DNA from: Opitutaceae bacterium
GTDB taxonomy: Bacteria; Verrucomicrobiota; Verrucomicrobiia; Opitutales; Opitutaceae
Assembly: GCA_027485815.1 (NCBI GenBank)
Contig: JAIXQE010000051.1
Location: 1 to 40,579, forward strand
Reading direction: 5' to 3'
Length of the DNA: 40,579 nucleotides
Part shown: positions 17,523 through 25,295 of the stretch, one piece after another
Layout: each line of letters opens with the position of its first letter
How positions within the stretch are numbered: position 1 is the first letter of the stretch
Position numbers and translations under genes: made by a program
Notes under the pieces: model-generated
The model's input: the letters and a program-made list of their open reading frames with translations, nothing else
Database searches by the model: none
What the model was told of the DNA's origin: nothing

Positions 17523-19235
17523 TCAGGAAGCCGCCGGCGCCTTGGCCGCCCGCGGATCCTCCTCGTGGACGGTGGTCACGCTCAGGATCTCCTCGATCGT
17601 GGTCCGGCCCTCGCGCACCAGCCGGCGGCCATCCTCCGCGAGGGTCGTCATCCCCGCCCGCCGCGCCGCATCGCGGATCACGTCGGTGGAGGCGTTCTGG
17701 AGGATCAGCTGGCGGATCTCGTTGCTGGTGTCCATCCACTCGAAGATCGCCTGCCGCCCGTGGAAACCCGTCTGCCGGCACTCGCGGCACCCCACCGCCC
17801 GGTAGATCGGCGTCTCGTCCGGGATGCCGATGCGCCCACGGTACGCCCGCGCCGCCGGCGAATCATCCACTGCCTTGCACCGGGGGCACAGCAACCGCAC
17901 CAGCCGCTGCGCCAACACCGCCTCCAGGGAGGACGCCACCAGATAGGGCTCCACACCCATGTCCACCAGCCGCGTCAACGCGCCCGGCGCATCGTTGGTG
18001 TGCAGGGTCGAGAAGACCAGATGCCCCGTCAGCGAGGCCTGGACCGCAATCTGGGCCGTTTCCTGGTCGCGGATTTCACCGATCAAAATCACGTCGGGAT
18101 CATGGCGCAGGATCGACCGCAACCCGCGCGCGAAGGTCAGCCCGGACTTCTCCGAGACCTGGATCTGGTTCACCCCGCGCAACTGGTACTCGATCGGGTC
18201 CTCGATGGTGACGATCTTGCGCTCCGCGTCGTTGATCTCCTGCAGGGCCGTGTAGAGGGTCGAAGTCTTGCCGCTGCCGGTGGGGCCCGTGACCAGCACG
18301 ATGCCGTGGGGCAGCTCCAGCACCCGGCGCAGGCACTGGTACTCGCGTTCGTGCATGCCGAGATCGCGGACGCCGCGCAGGGCGGAATTCTGCCGCAGCA
18401 GGCGCATCACCACCGCCTCGCCGTGCAGCATCGGGCTGATCGAGACGCGGATGTCGACCTCGGCGGCCTCGATCCGGACCTTGATGCGCCCGTCCTGCGG
18501 CAGGCGCTTCTCCGCGATGTTCAGATGGCTGAGGATCTTCACCCGCGCCACGATCGCCGGCTGGAACTTCTTGATCTGCGCCGGCACCGGCACCTCCTGC
18601 AGCACGCCGTCGATCCGGTAACGGATGCGCAACTCCTCCTCGAAGGGCTCCAGGTGGATATCCGAGGCGCGCAGCTCGATCGCGTCCTTCAGCACCTGGT
18701 TGACGAACCGGATGATGGAAGCGTCCTCCGCCGCCTCGTCGAGGTTGGTCCCGGCGGCCGCGTTCTCGTCGACCACCTGCAGGCCCCCCTCCTCCTCGAG
18801 GGTGCCGATCGTGTCGGCGCCCACGCCCAGCCGTTTCTTCATCTCCCGCTGGATGGCCTCCGCCGGGGCCAGCACCGGCCGCAGGCGGAGCCCCGTGAGG
18901 GCCCGCAGGCCATCGAGGCCCTGGGGGTCTAAGAGGCGGCTGGTCGCCACCTCGATCTGATGGTCGATCCGCCGCAGGGGCAGCAGTTCGTCCCGCAACA
19001 GGAGCCGCGCCGGAAACAGTGCCAGGACCTGCTTGTCCGGCTCCAATTCGTCGAGCCGGGTGAAGGGGACCCCGTACTCGCGGGCCACCCAACGCAGGAC
19101 GGCCTCCTCGCCGGTTTCCGCCGCCCCGGGCTGGCGCAGGTAGGAACGGGCGTCCGCCTCGGTCAGTTGGCGGGCGGCCACCATCCGGGCCAGCGGCTCC
19201 GGCAGGGCGGCAGAGGGAGAGGAGGCGGCAACCAC
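17523..19235 (-). CDS. gspE: Type II secretion/type IV pilus assembly ATPase GspE
   Basis: 570 residues. An N-terminal MshEN-like region (about 15-135) precedes the ATPase core. Motifs: ASDIHLEPFEEELRIRYRIDG (190-210), Walker A GPTGSGKT (317-324), Asp box IEDPIEY (344-350), Walker B-like ILIGEIRD (383-390), His box STLHTND (409-415), and a four-cysteine zinc site C450-x2-C453 / C483-x2-C486. ATP hydrolysis by the hexamer powers pseudopilus assembly. It lies 6 bp after the glycine-rich secreted protein gene and 7 bp before gspF. Confidence 0.95.
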   Translation of the reverse strand: MVAASSPSAALPEPLARMVAARQLTEADARSYLRQPGAAETGEEAVLRWVAREYGVPFTRLDELEPDKQVLALFPARLLLRDELLPLRRIDHQIEVATSRLLDPQGLDGLRALTGLRLRPVLAPAEAIQREMKKRLGVGADTIGTLEEEGGLQVVDENAAAGTNLDEAAEDASIIRFVNQVLKDAIELRASDIHLEPFEEELRIRYRIDGVLQEVPVPAQIKKFQPAIVARVKILSHLNIAEKRLPQDGRIKVRIEAAEVDIRVSISPMLHGEAVVMRLLRQNSALRGVRDLGMHEREYQCLRRVLELPHGIVLVTGPTGSGKTSTLYTALQEINDAERKIVTIEDPIEYQLRGVNQIQVSEKSGLTFARGLRSILRHDPDVILIGEIRDQETAQIAVQASLTGHLVFSTLHTNDAPGALTRLVDMGVEPYLVASSLEAVLAQRLVRLLCPRCKAVDDSPAARAYRGRIGIPDETPIYRAVGCRECRQTGFHGRQAIFEWMDTSNEIRQLILQNASTDVIRDAARRAGMTTLAEDGRRLVREGRTTIEEILSVTTVHEEDPRAAKAPAAS

Positions 19236-19241
19236 GGCGAA

Positions 19242-19865
19242 TCAGGGCAGCAGCCCGGCCATCACCGCCATCGCTTCCTGGCGCATCGTGAGCACGGCGC
19301 GCAATTCCTCCTGGGCGCGGGCGAGCTTCGCCTCGCTGTCCTTGCGCTGGTCGCGCAGGCGGTCGAGCCGGGACTTGATCTCGGCGTCGGGCAACTTGTC
19401 CCGCAACGCGCTCGCCAGCGCGGTCATCTCCGCGGAGCCGCCACCCGGGCGGAAGCCGCCCCGGCCACTGCCGCCCTCGTCCCGGCCGGGGCCTCCGGGG
19501 CCCCCGCCGCCAGGCCCGCGGCCCATCATCATCATGCCCGGACCGCCGGGGGCATTGCGCCGGAGCTCGGCCACCTTGGCGATCCGTTCGGAAATCACCT
19601 TCCACTCCTCGTCGTCCTTGACCTCCATCCGGTCGCGGAGGCCCGCCAGCATCCGGGCCTGCATCTCCTGCGGATTGAAGTTACCCCGATCCCCCCCGCG
19701 TTCGCCGCCTCGCTCCCCGCCACCATCGCCACCCCGGCGCCGGCGATCTTCGCCGCCCCCCGGGGCAGGCTGGGCGGAAACAACGGAGGTCAGCACGGAA
19801 GCAACGACCAGCGGCAGCACCGCCAGGCGGACAGACCGGAAGGATACGCGGGGATGGGTATTCAT
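19242..19865 (-). CDS. Small secreted Gly/Arg-rich helical protein heading the secretion operon
   Basis: 207 residues from the ATG at 19863-19865; the sequence further upstream in frame has no signal peptide. It has a Sec signal peptide (about 1-31, ending VVSAQ), then a low-complexity Gly/Glu/Arg/Asp region, a helical segment MEVKDDEEWKVISERIAKVAELRRN, a Gly/Met-rich loop, and a C-terminal helical pair with heptad character (about 150-205). I do not recognise a named family. The shape recalls periplasmic Spy/CpxP-like helical proteins, but without their LTxxQ motif. It sits 6 bp upstream of gspE, so it should be co-transcribed and may be a chaperone, assembly factor or sensor for the system (inference). 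Confidence 0.75.
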   Translation of the reverse strand: MNTHPRVSFRSVRLAVLPLVVASVLTSVVSAQPAPGGGEDRRRRGGDGGGERGGERGGDRGNFNPQEMQARMLAGLRDRMEVKDDEEWKVISERIAKVAELRRNAPGGPGMMMMGRGPGGGGPGGPGRDEGGSGRGGFRPGGGSAEMTALASALRDKLPDAEIKSRLDRLRDQRKDSEAKLARAQEELRAVLTMRQEAMAVMAGLLP

Positions 19866-20271
19866 GGGGATCCGGGGCGGGTTGACGCAGCCCAGCGCGC
19901 AGGGTTGCACCTCGCCAAGGCCGGAATGCGAAACGACCCGCTCCGCGCAGCCCTTGCCCAAACTCCGGGAGCCCGACGGGCAAATTTTGCTCAGGACGGC
20001 GCCGCGGCCTCCAAACGGCAGGCGACGGCAGGACGCACGGAGCCCCGACCGGCCGGAAAGGGGATCGGGGCTCCGGCTAAGTAGCGGGAACGCCGGCGGG
20101 TCAGCGAAAGTACGGGCGCCCGGGGGCGTGCGCCGGGAACGTCCCGACGCCATCCTCGCCCGGATGTCCTATCCGCGCCCGTGCCTCCCGCCCGCCTCGA
20201 CCCCGCCGCACCGCCCGACCGTCGCGACATCGGGATTGGCATTCCCGCGCTTATCTCCAAAGTCTTGCACC
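19866..20271. other. Divergent intergenic region with strong hairpins
   Basis: About 400 bp separate the secretion operon (minus) from the secreted cyclophilin gene (plus). It holds a perfect 10-bp stem-loop (20039-20074) and GC-rich smaller hairpins such as CCGGC/GCCGG at 20073-20096. I see no convincing -35/-10 pair and no supported small gene. It must contain both divergent promoters. Confidence 0.6.
20039..20074. other. Perfect 10-bp stem-loop in the secretion-operon leader region
   Basis: GGAGCCCCGA (20039-20048) and TCGGGGCTCC (20065-20074) are exact inverted repeats with a 16-nt loop. There is no T-tract on either side, so it is not an intrinsic terminator. It lies about 175 bp upstream of the first gene of the secretion operon and about 200 bp upstream of the cyclophilin gene. 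It could be a structured RNA leader or a protein-binding site. Confidence 0.55.
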
Positions 20272-22329
20272 ATGAACCTTCGCCTCCCGCTGCCGCTCGC
20301 GCTCGTTGCCGTCCTGATCGCCCTGCCGGCCGCGGCCCAGACCAGCCTGCCGACGCGTTCGCGCCCGATCCCGGACCAGATTGTCAATCGGGGCGCCGTG
20401 CAGATCGACCTCACCACCCACTTCGGCGTCCCCGGCGTGGTCGGCCAGGTGGTGCAGTTCAACTTTGGCGCCCAAAGCCGCGTGAATGTTGAGGTGCAAT
20501 CGACCGAGGCCCCGCTCAATGCCGCCAACTTCCTCAGCTACGTCGGCCGGAACGCCTACGACGGGACGATCCTCCACCGCATCGATAACCTCGGCACGAC
20601 GGTGCCTGCCATCGTCCAAGGCGGCGGTTTCACCGCGGCAACGGTTCCGGCGACGCCGGGCGCTGCCTCCACCATCAATTTCACCAGCATCACCCGTTCC
20701 GCGGCGGTCCCCCTGGAGGCCAGACTGCCCCTGATTCGCGGGACGCTCGCCGCCGCCCGCCCCACGGGAGAGCCGAATGGCGCCACCAGCGAGTGGTTCT
20801 TCAACACGATCGACAACTCCGTCAACCTGCCGGGCGGTTACTCCGTGATCGGCCGGGTGCTCGGGACTGGCATGGCGGTGATCGACGGACTCGCGCAGAC
20901 CCCGACCTTCGCTTACCCGGGGACCGATTTCACCAAGCTCCCCGTTCGGAACTCAACTCTCGTGCCGGTCACCACGGTCAGGGTGATCCCGATCTACCCT
21001 CAGTCGGTCGGTGACCCGACGGCGGTCCTGTCCTTCCGTCTCCGCATCGGCGGTGCCACCGGACAAACCTCCGGTATCGTGTCGACCAACCTCACCGGTT
21101 CCACCCTCACCATCACGCCCTTGGCCGTTGGTACCGTTTTCCTCGAGGTCACGGCTGAGGATTCCAACGGCAATCTGTCTCTTCCCTCCACCTTCCAGGT
21201 CACCGTCCCCCCCGAATCCATTTTGGCCCCGGTCTTCACCGCCCACCCGGTGAACCAGACGGTCGCCCTCGGTGGCAGCGTGGTCTTCCACGCCCCGGCC
21301 ACCGGCGGCGCCGCCGACATCTTCCCCCTGACCTACCAGTGGGTGAAGAACGGCGTCCCGCTCAACGCCCCCTCCAGCCCCTTCCTGGTGCTCCGCAACG
21401 TGGCCGCTACCGACGCCGGCACCTACGCCTGCCGCGTCTCCAATTCGCTGGGCACCTCCGTCAGCCTGCCCGCCACGCTGACCACGGTATCGACCCCCGC
21501 CAACAGCCGCGGCCGACTGGTGAACCTCGCCGTGCGCACCGATGCGGATGAATTCTTTGAGCCGCTCATCGTCGGCTTCGCCATCGGGGATGCCCGCACC
21601 GCCGGCACCAAGCCCCTCCTCGTCCGCGGCGTCGGCCCCTCGCTGGCCGCCCTCGCGGTGCCGAATGTCATGGCGGATCCGGTGCTCAGGATGTTCCGCG
21701 ACAGCCTCCAGGTCGCCCAAAACGACAACTGGCTCGGCGATCCCCTCATCGCCGCCCGCAGCGCCCAGGTGGGGGCCTTCGCCCTCACCGGGAATGATTC
21801 GCTCGATGCCGCGGTCGCCCTCACCTCCCCCAACGGAGCCTACACGATCCAGATCACCAACAAGGTCGAGGGCCGGGGCAACGTGCTCGCGGAGGTTTAC
21901 GACGCCACGCCCGCCGCCGAGATCACCGAAACCACCCCGCGGCTGATCAACGTCTCCGCCCGGGCCAAGGTCGGCGACGGCCGCAGCGCCCTGATCGCGG
22001 GCTTCGTGGTCGCGGGCAACACCCCCGCCACGGTGCTGGTCCGCGCCGTCGGCCCCGCCTTGACCGCCTTCGGCGTCGACGATGCCGCCGGGGATCCGAA
22101 GCTCGAAATGTTCCGCGGCACCACCTTCCTCGCCGAAAACAACGATTGGAATGGCGATCGCCAGGTGGCGGCCCTCACCGCCAGCGTCGGCGCCTTCCCC
22201 TTGCCCCTCAATGGGAGCAAGGACGCCGTCCTTCTCCTCACCCTCCCGCCCGGCACGTACACGGCCCAAGCCAGCGATAACGACCGTCGCGGGGGCTCGG
22301 CCCTCCTGGAGGTCTACGAGATCCGCTGA
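20272..22329 (+). CDS. Secreted cyclophilin-type PPIase with Ig-like and tandem C-terminal repeats
   Basis: 685 residues. Signal peptide 1-22. A cyclophilin-like domain spans about 55-240, with YDGTILHRI (96-104, keeping the catalytic-type Arg), IVQGGGF (114-120) and ATSEWFFNTIDN (171-182). In the last, the usual Gln of the active site (ATSQFF) is Glu, and the Phe usually five residues after the catalytic Arg is missing, so activity is uncertain. A beta-rich segment (245-312) and an Ig-like domain (318-406, with YQWVKNGVPL and DAGTYACRVSN) follow. Two copies of a 120-130-residue repeat come last (about 416-545 and 557-684; RLVNLAVR / RLINVSAR, VRGVGPSL / VRAVGPAL, NDNW / NNDW, LAEVYD / LLEVYE). 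These repeats are common on exported Opitutaceae proteins. The start at 20272 is the only one giving a signal peptide. It is probably exported, perhaps by the adjacent type II system. Confidence 0.88.
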   Translation: MNLRLPLPLALVAVLIALPAAAQTSLPTRSRPIPDQIVNRGAVQIDLTTHFGVPGVVGQVVQFNFGAQSRVNVEVQSTEAPLNAANFLSYVGRNAYDGTILHRIDNLGTTVPAIVQGGGFTAATVPATPGAASTINFTSITRSAAVPLEARLPLIRGTLAAARPTGEPNGATSEWFFNTIDNSVNLPGGYSVIGRVLGTGMAVIDGLAQTPTFAYPGTDFTKLPVRNSTLVPVTTVRVIPIYPQSVGDPTAVLSFRLRIGGATGQTSGIVSTNLTGSTLTITPLAVGTVFLEVTAEDSNGNLSLPSTFQVTVPPESILAPVFTAHPVNQTVALGGSVVFHAPATGGAADIFPLTYQWVKNGVPLNAPSSPFLVLRNVAATDAGTYACRVSNSLGTSVSLPATLTTVSTPANSRGRLVNLAVRTDADEFFEPLIVGFAIGDARTAGTKPLLVRGVGPSLAALAVPNVMADPVLRMFRDSLQVAQNDNWLGDPLIAARSAQVGAFALTGNDSLDAAVALTSPNGAYTIQITNKVEGRGNVLAEVYDATPAAEITETTPRLINVSARAKVGDGRSALIAGFVVAGNTPATVLVRAVGPALTAFGVDDAAGDPKLEMFRGTTFLAENNDWNGDRQVAALTASVGAFPLPLNGSKDAVLLLTLPPGTYTAQASDNDRRGGSALLEVYEIR

Positions 22330-22355
22330 AGCCCGAGGCCTAGCCACGGGCAGCG

Positions 22356-22387
22356 GCTGACCGGATCACGCCGCGGATCCGGTCAGC
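22356..22387. terminator. 12-bp perfect stem-loop between convergent genes
   Basis: GCTGACCGGATC (22356-22367) and GATCCGGTCAGC (22376-22387) pair perfectly around an 8-nt loop. It sits 26 bp beyond the cyclophilin stop codon and 13 bp beyond that of the small membrane protein gene, which is convergent. There is no T-tract on either strand. The position suggests a shared bidirectional termination or mRNA-end element. Confidence 0.6.
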
Positions 22388-22400
22388 GCACCGCGCACCG

Positions 22401-22637
22401 TCAGGAGGCGGCGAAAACGCCCCCGCCCACCTTTTGCGCCCCGGCAGCCGGCCGCTCCGCCGGGGTCGCCACCACCACGCTGACAACTGGCGGCTGGTCA
22501 GCCAGCCCACCGCTCGTCCGCGGGTGAAATCCCTTGGCGTCCTCGTAGCCCTCCGGGGCTTTCCGGATGGCCGCCACCGTCACCAAGGTGGCCACCACGG
22601 CCACCGTCCCTAGCCCTAGGAGTAGGATCGTCATCAT
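22401..22637 (-). CDS. Small single-span membrane protein
   Basis: 78 residues from the ATG at 22637; a TTG six codons upstream would extend it slightly. One membrane helix (about 3-25, rich in Leu, Val and Ala) is followed by a polar tail with APEGYEDAKGFHPR and a Pro/Ala/Val-rich end. No family recognised. It is divergent from the HTH gene, 124 bp away, and could be a target of that regulator. The coding bias is consistent with a real gene, but it is short. Confidence 0.55.
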   Translation of the reverse strand: MMTILLLGLGTVAVVATLVTVAAIRKAPEGYEDAKGFHPRTSGGLADQPPVVSVVVATPAERPAAGAQKVGGGVFAAS

Positions 22638-22738
22638 TTGGGTAAGTTCGGGCAACCGCCACCCATCCGCCTCGGCACCAACACCGCCCGCGGACTAAGT
22701 AACCGCCGCCGCGAACAAACGCTTTACTCAGGATTCTG

Positions 22739-22763
22739 ATTATGCGAGATAAAAATGCATAAT
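22739..22763 (+). promoter_or_regulatory. Operator-like dyad over the HTH gene start codon
   Basis: ATTATGC (22739-22745) and GCATAAT (22757-22763) form a perfect 7-bp inverted repeat with an 11-nt AT-rich spacer, in otherwise GC-rich DNA. The right arm overlaps the ATG of the HTH gene (22762-22764). Placement and symmetry suggest autorepression by the dimeric HTH protein; the divergent membrane gene could share it. Confidence 0.6.
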
Positions 22764-23136
22764 GCGCCCCAAAACGATCCCCGAACTCCGCCAGGAGATC
22801 CAGGCATCGCCCAAACTTCAGGCCGAATCCCAAGGGGCCATCTCTGAATCCCTCGGCCTGAACCAGGCCACGGTGTCCCGCATCCTCCGCGGGCAATTCA
22901 AGCGACGTTCCAAGGCGGTCGATAAGGTCCTCAATTATGCAGAAATCTCCTGCATTACAGATCAGCCGCTGACTCCGTTCGAGGTTACCGTGACGCAGCT
23001 GGAGAAACTCGCCGCCGCCCACTCCCCCAACGGCCGCCACGCCGCCAAGTTGATCCGCCTCGCCGCCGAATTGCTGGAATCCAGCCTGCCGCCGGCGGAA
23101 GAGGATGCGATGCCGGTCGCCCAGCCCGCCAGCTGA
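22762..23136 (+). CDS. HTH (XRE/Cro-like) DNA-binding protein
   Basis: 124 residues. A helix-turn-helix at about 24-46 reads GAISESLGLNQATVSRILRG, followed by a basic segment FKRRSKAVDKV that fits DNA contact. The C-terminal half (about 70-115) is helical and probably dimerises; the final part is Pro/Ala-rich. There is a single sensible start. An inverted repeat ATTATGC-N11-GCATAAT covers the start codon, and a related dyad with the same spacing lies inside the gene at 22934-22958. The region is more AT-rich than its surroundings. Targets unknown; autorepression and control of the divergent membrane gene are likely. Confidence 0.82.
   Translation: MRPKTIPELRQEIQASPKLQAESQGAISESLGLNQATVSRILRGQFKRRSKAVDKVLNYAEISCITDQPLTPFEVTVTQLEKLAAAHSPNGRHAAKLIRLAAELLESSLPPAEEDAMPVAQPAS
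22934..22958 (+). promoter_or_regulatory. Second copy of the dyad inside the HTH gene
   Basis: ATTATGC (22934-22940), an 11-nt spacer, then GCATTAC (22952-22958). The left arm is identical to that of the upstream dyad and the spacer has the same length; the right arm matches GCATAAT at 5 of 7 positions. The centres are 195 bp apart, a distance suited to repression by DNA looping. It lies in the codons for about residues 58-66 of the HTH protein. Confidence 0.45.
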
Positions 23137-23164
23137 GCCTCCCGGCCTAGACCCCACGGCGGGT

Positions 23165-24268
23165 TCAAGTCCGCCTGACCAGCCGCGCCGCCAACGCCGC
23201 GCCCACTCCGCCCGCCAGGGCCCCCAACCCGTTGGTCGCCAGATCGATCGCCGACGACACCCGCTCCGGGAGCCAGATCTGGCCGGTTTCAATCGCGACG
23301 CTCAACCCGAGCCCGCTGCCGAGGACGACCAACCAGCGCCACCCGAAACCGCCTCCCCCGGCCGCCAGCCACGCCAGCACGCCGACGGGCAAAAATCCCA
23401 GCACGTTCAGCACGGTATCCCGGGCATCCCGGCCCCAGACCTGCGCGAGGTCCAACGTCACGGCCAGCGGCTGCTTGTGCAGCACCTCGTAGATCGCCGG
23501 CAGCTCCAGCCAGACTCCCGGAGCCCGACCGCTCGCCATCCGCCCGCGGCCCTCGCTCAGGGCGAAAAAAGCCCCCATCCCCTCCGCCGGCCCCCACCCT
23601 TCCGCGGCCCGCCGCTCCCACTGGCGGTGCCGCTCCCCCACCTGCTCGGCAGACCGCGGCCCCCGCCCCATCCCGAGGCTGCGCAACTCACCGCGCCACC
23701 CCCGCTTTCCCTCGGGCGCATCCCCCAGCACCCACTGGCCCCGCCACGCTTCGGGATCGACGCGGAACTCCGTGGAGCGCCGGCGCAAGACCCCATCGAC
23801 ATAGATCCGGGTCTCACCCTCACCCAAGACCAGCGTGACCAGGTGCGGCCGGCCATCGGCCACCGTGGTTCCGATCTCCCGAATTCCCCGCGGGGCTCCC
23901 GGAGCGGGAATCCAAAGCAGCAAATCCGCCTTCCACTGGCATACCGCGAGCTTCGCCGGGAGCTGGCCGTCGTGCAGGGTCAGCACCTGCTGCAGGCCCG
24001 GGACGGCCTGGGGCGAAGCGACGAGTTCCAGCTCGATCCAGAAACTCCGGGCCGCGGAACGCGCGGGTTCCGGCGGCAGCGGCCGCACCCAGGCCAGCGA
24101 GGGCGGGCGAAAGACCAACCCGGGGCCGTCCGGCCGCCATTGGACGCGGTTTTCGGGCCACGGGCGCCACGGCCACCAGCCGATCGCCAGATAGACGACC
24201 GCCACCAGCAACAATCCCCACCGCGCCCTCCGACGCAGGGGCGATGCGGAAGCGGGGCTGGGCTGCAC
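23165..24268 (-). CDS. LamG-like/VanZ fusion membrane protein
   Basis: 367 residues. An N-terminal membrane segment (about 15-32) is followed by a concanavalin/LamG-like domain (about 60-215: SFWIELELVASP, TLVLGEGETRIYVDGVLRR, WVLGDAPEG). The C-terminal 120 residues form a VanZ-type membrane domain, with DTVLNVLGFLPVGVLAW, LSVAIETGQIWLPERVSSAIDLATNGLGALAGG (regions near 285-345) and two or more helices. VanZ-like proteins are linked to cell-envelope functions, but the biochemical role is unknown. The gene lies 30 bp after trmL on the same strand and converges on the HTH gene. Confidence 0.85.
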   Translation of the reverse strand: MQPSPASASPLRRRARWGLLLVAVVYLAIGWWPWRPWPENRVQWRPDGPGLVFRPPSLAWVRPLPPEPARSAARSFWIELELVASPQAVPGLQQVLTLHDGQLPAKLAVCQWKADLLLWIPAPGAPRGIREIGTTVADGRPHLVTLVLGEGETRIYVDGVLRRRSTEFRVDPEAWRGQWVLGDAPEGKRGWRGELRSLGMGRGPRSAEQVGERHRQWERRAAEGWGPAEGMGAFFALSEGRGRMASGRAPGVWLELPAIYEVLHKQPLAVTLDLAQVWGRDARDTVLNVLGFLPVGVLAWLAAGGGGFGWRWLVVLGSGLGLSVAIETGQIWLPERVSSAIDLATNGLGALAGGVGAALAARLVRRT

Positions 24269-24298
24269 CCGGCGATCCTCCGGGCCACCCCGCCGAGG

Positions 24299-24775
24299 TC
24301 AAGCCGGCGGGGTCGCGGCGCGCACCCTCAGCTGGCGCAGGGCCTCGTAGCAGGCCACCCCGGCCGCCGTGCTCAGGTTGAGGGAACGGACCTCCGGGTG
24401 CGGCTGGGGCAGCGTGAGCCGACGCCCCGCCAGCTCCGCGTGCAACCAGTCCGGCGCCCCCGCGCTTTCGCAGCCGAACACCAGCCCGTCCCCGTCCCGG
24501 AATTCAGCGTCCCAAAACACCCGTTCCCCGCGCGTGGTGAACAGCCAGAGCCGCTCCGGGCCGTCAGGGCTGGCCCGGAATGCCGCCCAATCCCGGTGCT
24601 CGCGGACCTCGAGGTGCCGCCAATAGTCCATCCCGGCCCGCCGCAGGTTGCGGTCGTTGATCACGAACCCGAGCGGATGGATGAGGTGGAGGCGGGTGCG
24701 GGTGACCGCGCACATCCGGCCAATGTTGCCCGTATTGGGCGCGATCTCCGGCTGGAAGAGGACGACGTGCAGCAT
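24299..24775 (-). CDS. trmL: tRNA (cytidine/uridine-34 2'-O)-methyltransferase TrmL
   Basis: 158 residues, the family's usual length. SPOUT motifs are visible: VVLFQPEIAPNTGNIGRMCAVT near the start (residues 4-25), LHLIHPLGF, RAGMDYW (46-52), LVFGCESAGAP (97-107) and the knot end RSLNLSTAAGVACYEALRQ (129-147). It methylates the ribose at the wobble position of tRNA-Leu isoacceptors using SAM. It follows smpB after 9 bp and precedes the LamG-VanZ gene. Confidence 0.95.
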   Translation of the reverse strand: MLHVVLFQPEIAPNTGNIGRMCAVTRTRLHLIHPLGFVINDRNLRRAGMDYWRHLEVREHRDWAAFRASPDGPERLWLFTTRGERVFWDAEFRDGDGLVFGCESAGAPDWLHAELAGRRLTLPQPHPEVRSLNLSTAAGVACYEALRQLRVRAATPPA

Positions 24776-24784
24776 CCCGCTCCC

Positions 24785-25264
24785 TCAGCGGCGGCGCTTG
24801 AGCGCGGCCTCGACCTCCCGCTGATGCGCCCGGGCCCGCAGGTCTTCCCGGCGGTCGAACTGCTTTTTGCCCGTGCACAGGGCGACCTCGACCTTCACCA
24901 GGGCGTCCTTGAAGTACATCCGCAGGGGGACCACCGCCCGTCCGCCGCCCGTCTCCAGCGCGACCCGGATGCGCTCCAGTTGCCGCCGATGGAGCAGGAG
25001 TTTGCGGATCCGCTTGGCCTCGTGGTTGTGGATGTTCCCGAACGCGTACTGTTCGATGTGCGCGTTGTGCAGCCAGAGTTCACCCTTCTCCACCCGCGCG
25101 AAGGCGTCGCTGATCTGCGCCCGGCCGGCCCGGATCGACTTCACTTCGGTGCCACGCAACTGGATGCCCGCCTCGAATCGTTCGTCGACGGAGTAATCCC
25201 GCAACGCCTTCGCATTGCGGATCTCGGTGAAGCGCGGGGCGCCGGAGGCTTTGGACGCGGCCAT
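24785..25264 (-). CDS. smpB: SsrA-binding protein SmpB
   Basis: 159 residues. The beta-barrel carries FEAGIQLRGTEVKSIRAGRAQISDAF (about 30-55), ELWLHNAHIEQYAFGN and RKLLLHRRQLERI. A basic C-terminal tail (FDRREDLRARAHQREVEAALKRRR) fits the mRNA-channel helix. SmpB delivers tmRNA to stalled ribosomes for trans-translation. No tmRNA gene lies in the window. The gene follows rpoZ but is separated from it by an intrinsic terminator at 25296-25329. Confidence 0.96.
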   Translation of the reverse strand: MAASKASGAPRFTEIRNAKALRDYSVDERFEAGIQLRGTEVKSIRAGRAQISDAFARVEKGELWLHNAHIEQYAFGNIHNHEAKRIRKLLLHRRQLERIRVALETGGGRAVVPLRMYFKDALVKVEVALCTGKKQFDRREDLRARAHQREVEAALKRRR

Positions 25265-25295
25265 CGGAAGGGAGGTTCAGCCGCAGGCAGGGTGG

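Noticed and set aside
19975-20100. Cyclic-di-GMP (GEMM-I)-like riboswitch
   Set aside because: The stretch contains GGGCAAA, GGACGCA and AAGTAGCGGG, which recall pieces of the class. However, the GNRA-capped helix is absent, the 10-bp hairpin replaces the expected receptor helix, and the strand would place it before the cyclophilin gene without a clear fit. The match is too partial to call.
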